Positions 28,780 to 38,832 are shown, counted from the stretch's first letter. The stretch: DNA of 64,000 bases from Pyrodictiaceae archaeon (GCA_027046265.1 JALTZF010000098.1:54913-118912), one strand, 5' to 3'. Notes: generated by a model not told the origin, from the letters alone. Translations and numbers: made by a program.

Positions 28780-29513
28780 GGTCTCACCCTTTTACTATTC
28801 ACAAGCTGGTTTTTAGCTTCCTGCTCAGCTTCCTTTATTGCAGAGGCAATTTTATCCCTTGAGGGCTGTATGTACCAATCAACGTTCTTTTCTTGAAGAA
28901 GCTTAGTTGCTAAGACAACTGAGCGACCAACATTGTAGGCATCATATACTGCTTGCATATTCTTGAGGACATCCCCCTTACCATGATAGTAAGCGGTTGC
29001 CCATGCTGGTATGTGAACTCCCATCATGTTCAGTGTAAATGCTAACCATGAAAGTGCTTGGGCACCACCAGCTTCTTCGCCTGCTGCAATAGCACCAGCA
29101 ACTTTTCCGTCAAGGAGGCTCTTTCCCACGTGATGGATAACGTTCTCTAGCGCTGTAAGCCTGTCTATAAGAGTTTTTAGTATACCTGAAACATTAAACC
29201 AATAGACTGGTGTGGCTATAATTATTGCATTGCTCTCAAGAATTTTGTCAGCTATTAATCTGAAATCGTCCTTGCGTCCTATAAATGTGCAACTTTTAGG
29301 GTAGTAACATTCATATAAGTTGTCTGAGTAGCATGCCATGCAAGGTTGTATTTGATAGTCATAGAGGTGTATTACTTCGGTTTTTGCGCCATGGTCTTTA
29401 GCCGCTTTTATTGCTACATAGAGCATTTTTGCTGTGTTGCCATATTTTCGTGCTGAGGCATTTATCCCCAAAACCTTTAACGTGGTCAACGCTATCACCC
29501 CTTGTATTGGCAC
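28770..29513 (-). CDS. NADPH-dependent FMN reductase / flavodoxin-like protein
   Basis: LGINASARKYGNTAKML and ATPVYWFNVSGILKTLIDR motifs. Confidence 0.85.
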   Translation of the reverse strand: MPIQGVIALTTLKVLGINASARKYGNTAKMLYVAIKAAKDHGAKTEVIHLYDYQIQPCMACYSDNLYECYYPKSCTFIGRKDDFRLIADKILESNAIIIATPVYWFNVSGILKTLIDRLTALENVIHHVGKSLLDGKVAGAIAAGEEAGGAQALSWLAFTLNMMGVHIPAWATAYYHGKGDVLKNMQAVYDAYNVGRSVVLATKLLQEKNVDWYIQPSRDKIASAIKEAEQEAKNQLVNSKRVRPWL

Positions 29514-29565
29514 GGAGATCGTTCATCCCCCCTTTTGTAACTATCTGGGATTGCTAGATGGGGGC

Positions 29566-30258
29566 TTGGACTTGGACAAGTATGCTTACATAGTACTTGA
29601 AGGAATAGATGGGAGTGGCACGACCACGCACGCGCGGTTACTTGCTGGGCACCTTAGCAGAATAGGGTATTGCGTAAGAGTTGTTGAGGAGCCAAGTAAG
29701 GGCCCTATAGGAGGGATTATTAGAGGATTTCTTTCTGGTGCTCTTGACGCCTTTAACCAGAAGCTCTTGGCTTTATTGTTTGCAGCTGACAGACTATTAC
29801 TAGCGATGGATCTTGAGAAAAAACTGAGCCCGGGTTGTATTATAGTTTCTGATCGCAGCTGGGTTTCAAGTCTCGTATACCAGACATACGATGGGTTTCC
29901 GGACTATAGTGAGTTTGAGTGGGTTTATTCTCTAAACAAGTATGCATTGCGTCCTCACATCATTGTTTATCTTGATGTTGACCCTGTAATAGCTTATGAG
30001 AGGCTTAAGTATAGAGCTGGAAGAGAACTCCCAGAACAACTTACATACCTTAGAGATCTAGCCAGAAGATACAGCGAAGTAATCAAAATTGTTAAGAGGC
30101 TTGTTCCAGTAGTGTTGGAAATCAAGATACATGGAGAGGACCAAAATGTCTACAAGGTTGCTAGAAAGATCTTTGTTTCGAGTTATGCAGCACTTAAGTA
30201 TCTTGAGCTGTCTGGCCGACTGCAGCTATATTATGTAGGGGGTAATGAAACAGAGTAG
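29566..30258 (+). CDS. tmk: Thymidylate kinase (dTMP kinase)
   Basis: YIVLEGIDGSGTTTHARLL P-loop, SDRSWVSSLVYQ; start moved to TTG ~29566 because ORF start 29434 overlaps a divergent gene. Confidence 0.88.
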   Translation: MDLDKYAYIVLEGIDGSGTTTHARLLAGHLSRIGYCVRVVEEPSKGPIGGIIRGFLSGALDAFNQKLLALLFAADRLLLAMDLEKKLSPGCIIVSDRSWVSSLVYQTYDGFPDYSEFEWVYSLNKYALRPHIIVYLDVDPVIAYERLKYRAGRELPEQLTYLRDLARRYSEVIKIVKRLVPVVLEIKIHGEDQNVYKVARKIFVSSYAALKYLELSGRLQLYYVGGNETE

Positions 30259-30325
30259 TATTGGGTACTACTACTATGTAAACTATGCTGAGCAGAGTTC
30301 TTGAAGGGCTGGAGGCTGGTATACG

Positions 30326-30583
30326 GTGAAATTTACAGAGGATACTGCTAGGAAGCAACGTTTACTCACACTTGACGAGTTACCTCCTGGTATGAAGGCT
30401 CGTGTCGTAAGCCTTGCTACTGGGACTAGGGCTTTGAGAAGACTTGCTGAGATGGGGCTTACTCCAGGTACTACTGTTGAAGTACTCATGGATTATGGTG
30501 GTCCTATATTGGTGAAGGTGAGAGGAGCAGTTATAGCGATAGGGCGAGGAATGGCTAGGAAGATTCTTGTTGAGCCAGTATAA
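30326..30583 (+). CDS. FeoA-domain protein
   Basis: GMKARVVSLATGTRALRRLAEMGLTPGTTVEVL...GRGMARKILVEPV. Confidence 0.8.
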   Translation: MKFTEDTARKQRLLTLDELPPGMKARVVSLATGTRALRRLAEMGLTPGTTVEVLMDYGGPILVKVRGAVIAIGRGMARKILVEPV

Positions 30584-30591
30584 GCGTGTGA

Positions 30592-31890
30592 TTAGCGTTT
30601 TAAAGCTCTTATAGCCGAGACAAAGCCGCCAGTACACTTTGATACGTGTGGGTAAAGCCTTTGAGTACCCTCAATTAAGCCTTTAACACCTATTAACGGT
30701 TCGACACGTTCAATACCATAGCTAAACTCACGTGCGACACTCGAGACTACATTCTCATTCTCTTCAATCGTCAGAGTACATGTTGTATAGACTACTACCC
30801 CTCCAGGCTTTACTGCCTTCAATGCTTTCCTAAGCGCTTTTTGTTGAAGCCTAACAAGCTTACTAACTATTTGAGGACCAGCATCCTCAAGGAATAAGCG
30901 TGTTTCAGGGCTATGACCTAGTCGGCCAATACTTGTACAATCAGGATCTACTATGACCACATCAAAATAACTAGTACGTAACGGGGGCTTTGTGGCATCT
31001 GACTGAACATACTCAATAAGTCTCACGTCCTGGAGTTTATGCAAATGTTTCTCGTCTCTTAACCTCCTCTTTGATATTTCTATTGATACTGTGTATTCAA
31101 CGGTATTCCTCCACAATATGTGCGCTATTTTATTCCCTGGAGCGCTAAAGAGGTCAAGAACCCGCTCCATGTTCCCACTTAGCCTCTCTACGACATGCGC
31201 CACAAGTGCTGCAGCTCGATCCTGTACATAGAACATCTTTGGGTCTATTCTGCTTAGAGCGCCAGGTTTTACTTGCTTGACTTCAAGGACATCATCTAGA
31301 ATAGGATCAGGTACGGTGGTGACTCCAGCTCTTGCTAGTTCATTAATAGCCTCTTCTCTACTTAATACACTTTTATTGAATCTTATCCAGATAGGAGTTG
31401 GTGCTTGAAAACTCCCGAGAAGCGCTTTAAGGCCTCCTGGGACCTTTATTTTTGATAAAACTTCGATAACCCATAAGGGAATACTATACTTAATTGAGAG
31501 AAGCTGAAGACCTTTTAAGTCAATATCCCTTTCGGGGTCAAACCTGCTAAGACAAGATACTGTTTCCCGGGGCAAGCGTGTAGCAGTAATGATGTCTTCT
31601 TTGTTCAACCTAGATCGGCGGAAAACAGCTTCGTAGGCTCCTACAAGGGCTAGCCAGTACTTGACATCTCTCCTTCTACCCAAATTATGCCCGCAGTGTG
31701 CGAGAGCGTATTCGAGTAACTTATAGTTTCTAAGTGTGCCCAAGCACAAAGCCATAACTATCTTTCTATGTTTCCCAAGTCTGTACTTTTCAATTACATA
31801 CCTTATTGAGTGATATTTTTGTGAAACCTCGCTTAGAATCTCAGCACAAATCCCTTCAAAGCTTGGAGAGGTAGACTTGTTCAATTCCAT
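30592..31890 (-). CDS. Sun/NOP2-family RNA m5C methyltransferase
   Basis: VLDLFSAPGNKIAHI, VVIVDPDCTSIG, VVYTTCTLTIEENE. Confidence 0.87.
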   Translation of the reverse strand: MELNKSTSPSFEGICAEILSEVSQKYHSIRYVIEKYRLGKHRKIVMALCLGTLRNYKLLEYALAHCGHNLGRRRDVKYWLALVGAYEAVFRRSRLNKEDIITATRLPRETVSCLSRFDPERDIDLKGLQLLSIKYSIPLWVIEVLSKIKVPGGLKALLGSFQAPTPIWIRFNKSVLSREEAINELARAGVTTVPDPILDDVLEVKQVKPGALSRIDPKMFYVQDRAAALVAHVVERLSGNMERVLDLFSAPGNKIAHILWRNTVEYTVSIEISKRRLRDEKHLHKLQDVRLIEYVQSDATKPPLRTSYFDVVIVDPDCTSIGRLGHSPETRLFLEDAGPQIVSKLVRLQQKALRKALKAVKPGGVVVYTTCTLTIEENENVVSSVAREFSYGIERVEPLIGVKGLIEGTQRLYPHVSKCTGGFVSAIRALKR

Positions 31891-32028
31891 TACCTCAAGA
31901 CCTAATGCTCTACATGAAACATAGTCATAGTATAATGAACACCCTCATGCCCCAGGAACACATGTAACAATCAGTGATAGGTTCAAATAAGTCTTAAGGA
32001 GGAGAACTAGTAATGGGGAGTTCACCAT

Positions 32029-32715
32029 ATGAGCAAACCTGAGAATCAGGTCAGACCAGAGGAGCTAACATTTGATGAAGGCTCATACCTCGTTAGACTC
32101 GCAAGGAGGAGTGTTGAACATTACTTTTCCACGGGTAAACTCATGAAGATACCAAGCGATACCCCTCCCAAACTACTGAGACATGGTGCAGCGTTCGTTA
32201 CTATAATGACATTTTATGGTTATGAAGTTAGGGAGCTCAGAGGATGTATAGGACACGTGTTTGCTGTTAAACCTCTAGTTAGATCTGTTATTGAGGTTGC
32301 TGTTGAGGCTGCTGTAAGTGATCCACGTTTTCCTCCAATGAAGAGAGATGAACTAGAAAAGGTGACGTTTGAAGTAACTGTATTGGGTCCTCTAGAACCT
32401 TTACCGAGAAATCCTGAGCAGAGACTCTCAAGCTTCATCATAGGTAGGCATGGCCTTGTAGCAAAGAAGGGGCCTTTCCAAGGCCTTTTACTTCCCGATG
32501 TGCCTCTGGAATATTTGTGGGATGAGGAGACCTTCCTGGCAGAAACTTGTGTTAAGGCGGGTATGCCGTCCACATGCTGGCTTGATGAAGAGACAGAGTT
32601 CTATCGCTTCAGCGGTAGAGCGTGGAGAGAAAAGGAACCTCTAGGGGAGATTGAGGAGAGAGATCTGAGTAAGGAGTATGCTATGCTTCTTGAGAAGTAT
32701 TCTGCTTCTCGCTAA
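32029..32715 (+). CDS. AMMECR1-domain protein
   Basis: ELRGCIGHVFAVKPLV, DPRFPPM, LLPDVPLEYLWDEETFLAETCVKAG. Confidence 0.93.
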   Translation: MSKPENQVRPEELTFDEGSYLVRLARRSVEHYFSTGKLMKIPSDTPPKLLRHGAAFVTIMTFYGYEVRELRGCIGHVFAVKPLVRSVIEVAVEAAVSDPRFPPMKRDELEKVTFEVTVLGPLEPLPRNPEQRLSSFIIGRHGLVAKKGPFQGLLLPDVPLEYLWDEETFLAETCVKAGMPSTCWLDEETEFYRFSGRAWREKEPLGEIEERDLSKEYAMLLEKYSASR

Positions 32716-33457
32716 CCGTCTTCGCCTCTTTTTTCTTCTCCTTCTCTTCTTGCTGTTTAACGGCTAATGATATCTTCTCGATAAAGTCTATCTTGTCAAC
32801 ATCTGGTCTCATGTATTTTCCTATTTCACTAACAACTATTCTCTTGATATTCTGCATGTCTTGTACAAGTAGTGCTTTCTCATTGAGGTTAACTTTCACA
32901 TACTTATCCTCAGGTGTGTACTCAACCTTTATGTCATTTTCAGATATTAAGGCTGGGAGTCTTCTAAGCATCAGGTACAATATTTTCTCACGTACATCTT
33001 CAAGCTTTTTAACAGCTTTTACCCTAGCTTCTAGTGTTTTGCCAGCAAGAGGATGATTGAAATCAACTATTACTCTACCACTGGTAACACTTCTTATAAT
33101 GGCTAATTGACCATTTACCTCGACTACTTTGCCTGGCTCTGGTGCTATGCCACTTTTTATGAATTGACTACGCGGGATTATCTTTATTTTATTGGGGTCA
33201 CGCTTTCCAAAGGCTTTTTCTGGGGGTATTGTAATACTCTTCTCTTCGCCGACACTTAGCTGAGTGATGGCTTCTTCGAGTCCTGCTATGAGCCTACCCT
33301 CTCCTATTATGATTAGTCTTGGACCATACCTCTCCTTGGCATCATAAATGCCAGCCTTTCTTGCTTCTTCCTCGTTAGTTGTATCAACTATCTCTTGTGT
33401 CTCTTTGATCTTGACAGTATACTCTACAAGTACAAAATCGCCTTCCTTAAATGCCAT
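32681..33457 (-). CDS. FKBP-type peptidyl-prolyl isomerase (long archaeal type)
   Basis: VEYTVKIKETQEIVDTT, LIAGLEEAITQLSVGEEKSITIPPEKAFGKRDPN, DFNHPLAGKTL. Confidence 0.93.
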   Translation of the reverse strand: MAFKEGDFVLVEYTVKIKETQEIVDTTNEEEARKAGIYDAKERYGPRLIIIGEGRLIAGLEEAITQLSVGEEKSITIPPEKAFGKRDPNKIKIIPRSQFIKSGIAPEPGKVVEVNGQLAIIRSVTSGRVIVDFNHPLAGKTLEARVKAVKKLEDVREKILYLMLRRLPALISENDIKVEYTPEDKYVKVNLNEKALLVQDMQNIKRIVVSEIGKYMRPDVDKIDFIEKISLAVKQQEEKEKKKEAKTVSEKQNTSQEA

Positions 33458-33464
33458 ACCCCAT

Positions 33465-34016
33465 CTACACCCCGCTTCTCAGATACCATCCGACATCTAG
33501 GATGTTCTGGATTAAAACTCTCCCATTCATACGCTTCAATGTACCAAATCCTATGGGTTCAACTTCTTCATTCATTACTATTAATGGATACCTCTTACAT
33601 TCTTGGTTATGGTTTAGCTTTATTATAGAGTCATGTAGGATGTCTCTCCCATAAGTAAACAGCATAGCTGCTTTAGATTCAACTATAACGTAGTGACTAG
33701 TAGGAGGGCTATTTAGCAACCTAATTATAGTTAGTAAGCCGAGGCTAGGGTATAGTTTTGCGGTCTCAACCTTGTATAGAGCATATTGGATCCCTAGTGA
33801 GACTAATTTATCAACTATATTGTTAAGCTTAGGGTATAGTCTTGCAAGTTCTTCTTGTGATTTATAATAATAAATGTTTACTTTGTTTTTTGAGGTGACA
33901 CAGTATGTGTAGCTTATAATTTCATGTGCTGCTCTTAATTTATAGCATCTATGGAGTAGCTTCTTGAGTTCTTCAATTACGTCTTCCTTGCATGTCAAAG
34001 TTTTCTTAACCGGCAA
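33465..34016 (-). CDS. PUA-domain protein
   Basis: C-terminal PUA pattern VIVESKAAMLFTYGRDIL...EPIGFGTL...NILDVGWYLRSG; overlaps next methyltransferase gene. Confidence 0.65.
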   Translation of the reverse strand: MPVKKTLTCKEDVIEELKKLLHRCYKLRAAHEIISYTYCVTSKNKVNIYYYKSQEELARLYPKLNNIVDKLVSLGIQYALYKVETAKLYPSLGLLTIIRLLNSPPTSHYVIVESKAAMLFTYGRDILHDSIIKLNHNQECKRYPLIVMNEEVEPIGFGTLKRMNGRVLIQNILDVGWYLRSGV

Positions 34017-35035
34017 ATGGTGAACCCCTCTGTCTTGTGTTTGTGTGGTAGGAATCGTACACAGTTTCTTGTGTCTTCCACTAGTTTAAGGCCTAGATAT
34101 GACGTTACTCCGTTAACTGGTATTTGTAGTGGTGGTTTCTCGATTGTAAAGTCTCCTCGTAGTCTGCTAGCTAGTGAGACTACGTACTCGTTCTCTTCGA
34201 CTGAGATAGAGCATGTAGAGTATACTATTACTCCATCTCTTTCAAGTGCATTTAGTGCTGCATTAATTAGCTGGAATTGTAGTTTAACTCTACTTATTAT
34301 GTCATTGAAACTACGTGGCCATCTCCCCTTTTTAAATGGTAATAAGCCTTCTCCGCTACAAGGAGCGTCAAGTAAGATTGCTTTAAATGTACCATATGAA
34401 CTAATGTTTCTTGCATCATCTCTCAGCGCTATAATATTGTGAGTGCCCAGCCTAGATGCATTGTTCTTAAGAGCAAGGAGCTTCCTTCGATTAATATCAA
34501 AAGCTAGTATTGGCGCTAAGGGGTTGTGTTGAGCTATTTGTGTAGTCTTTATGCCAGCACCTGCACACAGATCAACAATTGTACCATCACTTATGTTTTC
34601 AGGTGCGAGAACGGGTACCACGGTCATAGAAGCTGGGCCTTGGATGGTATAGAGGCCAAGCAGATATTCGAGTGTAGCACCTATCGAGTATGGTGCTTTC
34701 TTGACTATAAGTCCATAACTTATGAAGGGGTGTTTCTCGAGTACGAAGTTCTTTGTTTCGAGTCTTCTCTGTAGCCTGTCTACAAGTGTGATTAATGTGT
34801 TGACTCTTATAGTTTTCATGATTTCATCTTCTTGAGTGTTTAAGAGTTCCTCAGCTTCGTCTCCAAGTAGCTCTATATAACGTAGGGCTTGTTCTATGCT
34901 AATCCATTTATACTCCCTAACTAGTTCCTGTGCTAGTTTCATTTTCTCAGGGTCTCTTGATAGGTTGGTATAAGCATTGATGAGTTCCCTCTCTATTATC
35001 TCAAGCGCTTCACGCATACTTATTGACAAGATCAC
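33995..35035 (-). CDS. Sun/NOP2-family RNA m5C methyltransferase
   Basis: VDLCAGAGIKTTQIA, LLDAPCSGEGLL, VIVYSTCSISVEENE, KTEGFTICRL. Confidence 0.92.
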   Translation of the reverse strand: MILSISMREALEIIERELINAYTNLSRDPEKMKLAQELVREYKWISIEQALRYIELLGDEAEELLNTQEDEIMKTIRVNTLITLVDRLQRRLETKNFVLEKHPFISYGLIVKKAPYSIGATLEYLLGLYTIQGPASMTVVPVLAPENISDGTIVDLCAGAGIKTTQIAQHNPLAPILAFDINRRKLLALKNNASRLGTHNIIALRDDARNISSYGTFKAILLDAPCSGEGLLPFKKGRWPRSFNDIISRVKLQFQLINAALNALERDGVIVYSTCSISVEENEYVVSLASRLRGDFTIEKPPLQIPVNGVTSYLGLKLVEDTRNCVRFLPHKHKTEGFTICRLRKL

Positions 35036-35147
35036 AGCCCCTTTCCTTACTTTTTAGTTACAACGCTATATCGTGGCGCAAACGTGTTGCAGGTAGTAAC
35101 TTTATCAACTCGTAATAGGTTCTACGTGTCCGTGTGGGGTTGTAGTT

Positions 35148-35672
35148 ATGGCGAGAGGGTTATTTGTGGGAAGGTTCCAACCTCCTCATTATGGTCATTT
35201 CGAAGTTATACGCTGGATTCTTGATAATGGATTTGTCGATGAACTCATTATAGTTATTGGTTCGGCCCAAGAGAGTCACACACTAAAAGACCCTTTTACT
35301 GCTGGCGAACGTTTTGAAATGCTCATGTTGGGGTTGAAGGAACTCAACATTAGTTGTGATAGGATAATCATTGTTCCTGTCCAGGATATAGCTATGAACC
35401 ATGTGTGGGTTAGGTATCTAGAAATGTTGCTACCACGCTTTGAAGTAGTTTTCTCTAGAAATCCTCTTGTAGTGAGACTCTTTAAAGAGTATGGCTACAA
35501 GGTAGTTGAGCCTCCGCCTTTTAGCCGTTCAGAATATAGTGCTACTAGGATAAGAGAGCTGATGCTAAGGGGTGATAATGCTTGGAGAATGTATGTTCCT
35601 AGGAGTATAGCTGAGTTTATAGACAAAATTAAAGGAGTAGAGAGGCTTCGTGCTCTGAGTACTAGGGATTAG
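35148..35672 (+). CDS. Nicotinamide-nucleotide adenylyltransferase
   Basis: GLFVGRFQPPHYGHFEVIRWIL, GSAQESHTLKDPFTAGER, SATRIRELM. Confidence 0.93.
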   Translation: MARGLFVGRFQPPHYGHFEVIRWILDNGFVDELIIVIGSAQESHTLKDPFTAGERFEMLMLGLKELNISCDRIIIVPVQDIAMNHVWVRYLEMLLPRFEVVFSRNPLVVRLFKEYGYKVVEPPPFSRSEYSATRIRELMLRGDNAWRMYVPRSIAEFIDKIKGVERLRALSTRD

Positions 35673-35676
35673 GGTT

Positions 35677-36756
35677 TTGAGTATAGTTGAAGTGGATGGT
35701 AGTCTCGGTGAGGGAGGAGGCCAAATTCTCCGCACAACATTAGCCTTGTCAGCACTTACTGGGCAGCCAGTAAGAATCTATAATATTCGTGCAAAACGTC
35801 CAAGACCCGGTTTACAACGCCAGCATCTTACGTCTGTTCGGGCTGTTGCAGAGCTTTGTTCGGCTAGAGTTGAGGGTCTTAAGCTTGGTTCTACAGAGAT
35901 AACTTTCTATCCTGGTAAAGTGAAGAGTGGTATGTTTAGCTTTGATATAGGTACAGCAGGTAGTGTGACTCTAGTCCTACAAGCTATCTTACCCGTGTTA
36001 GTGTATGCCCCAGGCCCTGTGGAGGTAACTATTAGGGGTGGAACGGACGTTCCTTGGAGTCCTCCAATAGATTATATACGCCATGTTCTTCGTAGACTTC
36101 TCGAACGAGCAGGGTTTGGGTTTGATGTTGTTTTGCGTAGAAGAGGACACTATCCCCGTGGTGGAGGCATTGTTATTGCCAGAGTAAGTAATCCCCCGGG
36201 AAGACTAAACAGCTTTTACTTACGTGAGAGAGGGGCTGTTCGTGTTGTTGAAGGTATTAGTCACGCTGTAAAATTGCCTCGACATGTCTCTGAGAGGCAG
36301 GCTGATTCTGCACGTAAGATGCTAGAGTCCCTAGGCGTACCCGTCCACATAGAAACAGAGTGGTATGAGCCGCGCCGGGATCCGCATCTAGGACCGGGAA
36401 GTGGCATTGTTGTATGGGCTGTAACGGAACATAGCATCTTAGGCGGTGACTCCTTAGGTGCAAAGGGTAAACCTGCAGAGAAGGTTGGTATAGAGGCTGC
36501 AAAGAAGCTTCTTGAGGATCTTAGTACTAGGAAAGCACTTGATAGACATGCATCTGATATGATGCTAACTTACGCTGCAATAGCTTGTGGCGAAAGCATT
36601 ATTGGCGGTGCAAGGTTCACAAGCCATGCTGAAACAAATCTGCATGTAATAAGGACTGTACTACCAGAAGTTAAAGTACAGTTTATTGAAGGTGGCGAGC
36701 GCGATAAACCGTTTGTTGTCAGAATCGTTGGTGCATGTATAAGAAAGAGTAGTTAA
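35677..36756 (+). CDS. rtcA: RNA 3'-terminal phosphate cyclase
   Basis: VDGSLGEGGGQILRTTLALSALTG, RPRPGLQRQHL, RRGHYPRGGG. Confidence 0.94.
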   Translation: MSIVEVDGSLGEGGGQILRTTLALSALTGQPVRIYNIRAKRPRPGLQRQHLTSVRAVAELCSARVEGLKLGSTEITFYPGKVKSGMFSFDIGTAGSVTLVLQAILPVLVYAPGPVEVTIRGGTDVPWSPPIDYIRHVLRRLLERAGFGFDVVLRRRGHYPRGGGIVIARVSNPPGRLNSFYLRERGAVRVVEGISHAVKLPRHVSERQADSARKMLESLGVPVHIETEWYEPRRDPHLGPGSGIVVWAVTEHSILGGDSLGAKGKPAEKVGIEAAKKLLEDLSTRKALDRHASDMMLTYAAIACGESIIGGARFTSHAETNLHVIRTVLPEVKVQFIEGGERDKPFVVRIVGACIRKSS

Positions 36757-36772
36757 CGATGAGTGTTACTTC

Positions 36773-37921
36773 TTAATTGTATTTTACGAAAAGCCAAGGC
36801 GTGGTTTTCTTAAGACAATCCATTATGGTTTCTAAGAGCGCCTCTAGTCCAGTGCGCTTTAGTGCTGATATTCTTAGCGGCTTATTATGGCAAAGTTTTC
36901 TACTTATAGCTTCAATAGCAATAGTCTTGTCTAGCGTCTCTTCGAGCTTGTCGAGAGCTTCTTTTTCGGCTGCATCTATCTTGTTTATGGCTAGTATGAG
37001 TAGTGCTGTGTTGTCTTTAATGAAGCTGTGTACAATAGATTCTAGGAGGCGTATTTGCTTGTCTATATCTTGTACACGGTCTATTGAGGGGTCAAAAAGG
37101 TAGACTACTACATCTGGCAGAGAACGTAGGGCTGCTAAGGCTTTTCTCTCAATGACATTATGCTCCTCTGGTGGTCTCTCAAGTATTCCTGGGGTATCAA
37201 CAATGTAGAAGTTGGGTGTAACTGATGTTACTTTACCTACTATTATTTGTTTTGTTGTAAAGGGGTATGAGGCTATTTCAGGTTCTGCTGTTGACAGCGC
37301 AGCGACAAGGGTTGATTTGCCAGCACTAGGGATTCCTGCAACAACTACTATTGGTAAGCCCTCGGCTATTATGTGGGTCTTGAGTAGTTCTGCTCTAGTT
37401 TTGCTAAGTACCTCAAGGTCCTTCCTTAGACGTCTTATTACGGAAAGAATTCTTCCACTTCCCTCACGCCTTAAACGGGCAGCCTCTGAAGGTGACTGTG
37501 ATGATAATATTAGTAGCCTATACTCATTCCAGAAATTCCTTATTAGGCGCAAACCTTTACGGACACGTTTGAGCGCTTTTATATACTGTTCAGAACCAAT
37601 AAATGAGTCAACAAGACTTCTATGGAAGGCGCTCAAAGACTCTATGTTGGGCATTTCAGCTGCTTGTTTAAGACGAGAGTAAGCAACATTAAACACAGTC
37701 TCTAATCTCTTCAGCTCAAACTCAATGTGCCCCCTCTTGCCGGGCCTTCTAGGCCTGAGTCTTCTATAGCGCTGACCAACAACACGTATTATTTCATCAC
37801 TTGAGTACACGTGTATTTCCTTTATCTTTCTAACAGTTGTTATAAGCTTCTGTGCCTCATATTGTCTTTCAAGCCATGGTAGATTATTTGTATGCTCCTC
37901 TAACTCTTGATTCTTAGCCAC
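36773..37921 (-). CDS. NOG1-like GTPase
   Basis: VAGIPSAGKSTLVAALSTAEPEIASYPFTTKQIIVG, VDTPGILERPPEEHN, AINKIDAAE. Confidence 0.92.
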   Translation of the reverse strand: MAKNQELEEHTNNLPWLERQYEAQKLITTVRKIKEIHVYSSDEIIRVVGQRYRRLRPRRPGKRGHIEFELKRLETVFNVAYSRLKQAAEMPNIESLSAFHRSLVDSFIGSEQYIKALKRVRKGLRLIRNFWNEYRLLILSSQSPSEAARLRREGSGRILSVIRRLRKDLEVLSKTRAELLKTHIIAEGLPIVVVAGIPSAGKSTLVAALSTAEPEIASYPFTTKQIIVGKVTSVTPNFYIVDTPGILERPPEEHNVIERKALAALRSLPDVVVYLFDPSIDRVQDIDKQIRLLESIVHSFIKDNTALLILAINKIDAAEKEALDKLEETLDKTIAIEAISRKLCHNKPLRISALKRTGLEALLETIMDCLKKTTPWLFVKYN

Positions 37922-38021
37922 GACCTATGCTCCCTAGACTCACAGCTTGAAATTATCCCTTATTATTCTCTTTCACTTCGCCATAGTGTCAGTAGTAATA
38001 AGTTACATATCATGGTTACTG

Positions 38022-38588
38022 CTATTGAATGAGATTTATTATAGATGGAGTTGGCAGGCATTTCTTGACTTTTCGCATTAAGCTGCGTGCACGTGAACGT
38101 GATATATTATACATTATCGCAACTTCAGCAATAAAAGGATACTCGTCTTCTAGCACAGTATAAGCGAGATAGAGAAATGCTGCGGCTTCATTCTTACTAA
38201 GCCTTTTTACTGTTTTATCTATGCATTTGTTCCTTAGGAGTGTCGCTAATCGTCTAACAAGCCTGGGATCAAGATCTCTGAAGATATTGTTTTCGAAACC
38301 TATAATGTCGGCTAGTCTAAGCCTATCTCTTATTTCAGCAAGTTTGAACTGGTTACTTGCCAGATCATATTTGTACCGTATATCAGTACCTTGTCTTGTT
38401 AGGTACTGGCCATTCAAATTAGCACCACTAGATGCGCTATATTCTACTATGAATTCATCAAGTACATAGCCGCATGCTCTACATACTAGTACTCCATTCT
38501 TATAATCTATAACAATATTTGACGAACCACAATGAGGGCACTTGGATTTAGGCTCTATAACTGATAATTGTAAGTCCATTCTTACCAT
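38022..38588 (-). CDS. Truncated TFIIB paralog (TFB3-like)
   Basis: N-terminal CPHCGSSNIVIDYKNGVLVCRACGYVLDE zinc ribbon; only 188 aa, no room for two full cyclin repeats. Confidence 0.75.
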   Translation of the reverse strand: MVRMDLQLSVIEPKSKCPHCGSSNIVIDYKNGVLVCRACGYVLDEFIVEYSASSGANLNGQYLTRQGTDIRYKYDLASNQFKLAEIRDRLRLADIIGFENNIFRDLDPRLVRRLATLLRNKCIDKTVKRLSKNEAAAFLYLAYTVLEDEYPFIAEVAIMYNISRSRARSLMRKVKKCLPTPSIINLIQ

Positions 38589-38832
38589 TCCTCTTCTACT
38601 CCTTATTAAATCACCATATTTTGTTGCATAAATCTAAGTTGTCTATGTCGCTGTGCTGGCTGAAACTAAGGTAAAGAAAGTCTTTGCAATATGCTTTATC
38701 TTAAAGTAAAAGATAAAGTAGCCTCATTCAGACTCATAAGGAACACAGAATGTGCACTCTGATTAAGCCTAGCAATATTAATTCCCGAAACAAGATAAGT
38801 TAAGGAGGAGTGAGAAGGGGGTGCTTTAAGCC

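Noticed and set aside
37212-37682. Plus-strand 156-aa ORF opposite the NOG1-like GTPase
   Set aside because: Shadow of conserved GTPase motifs.
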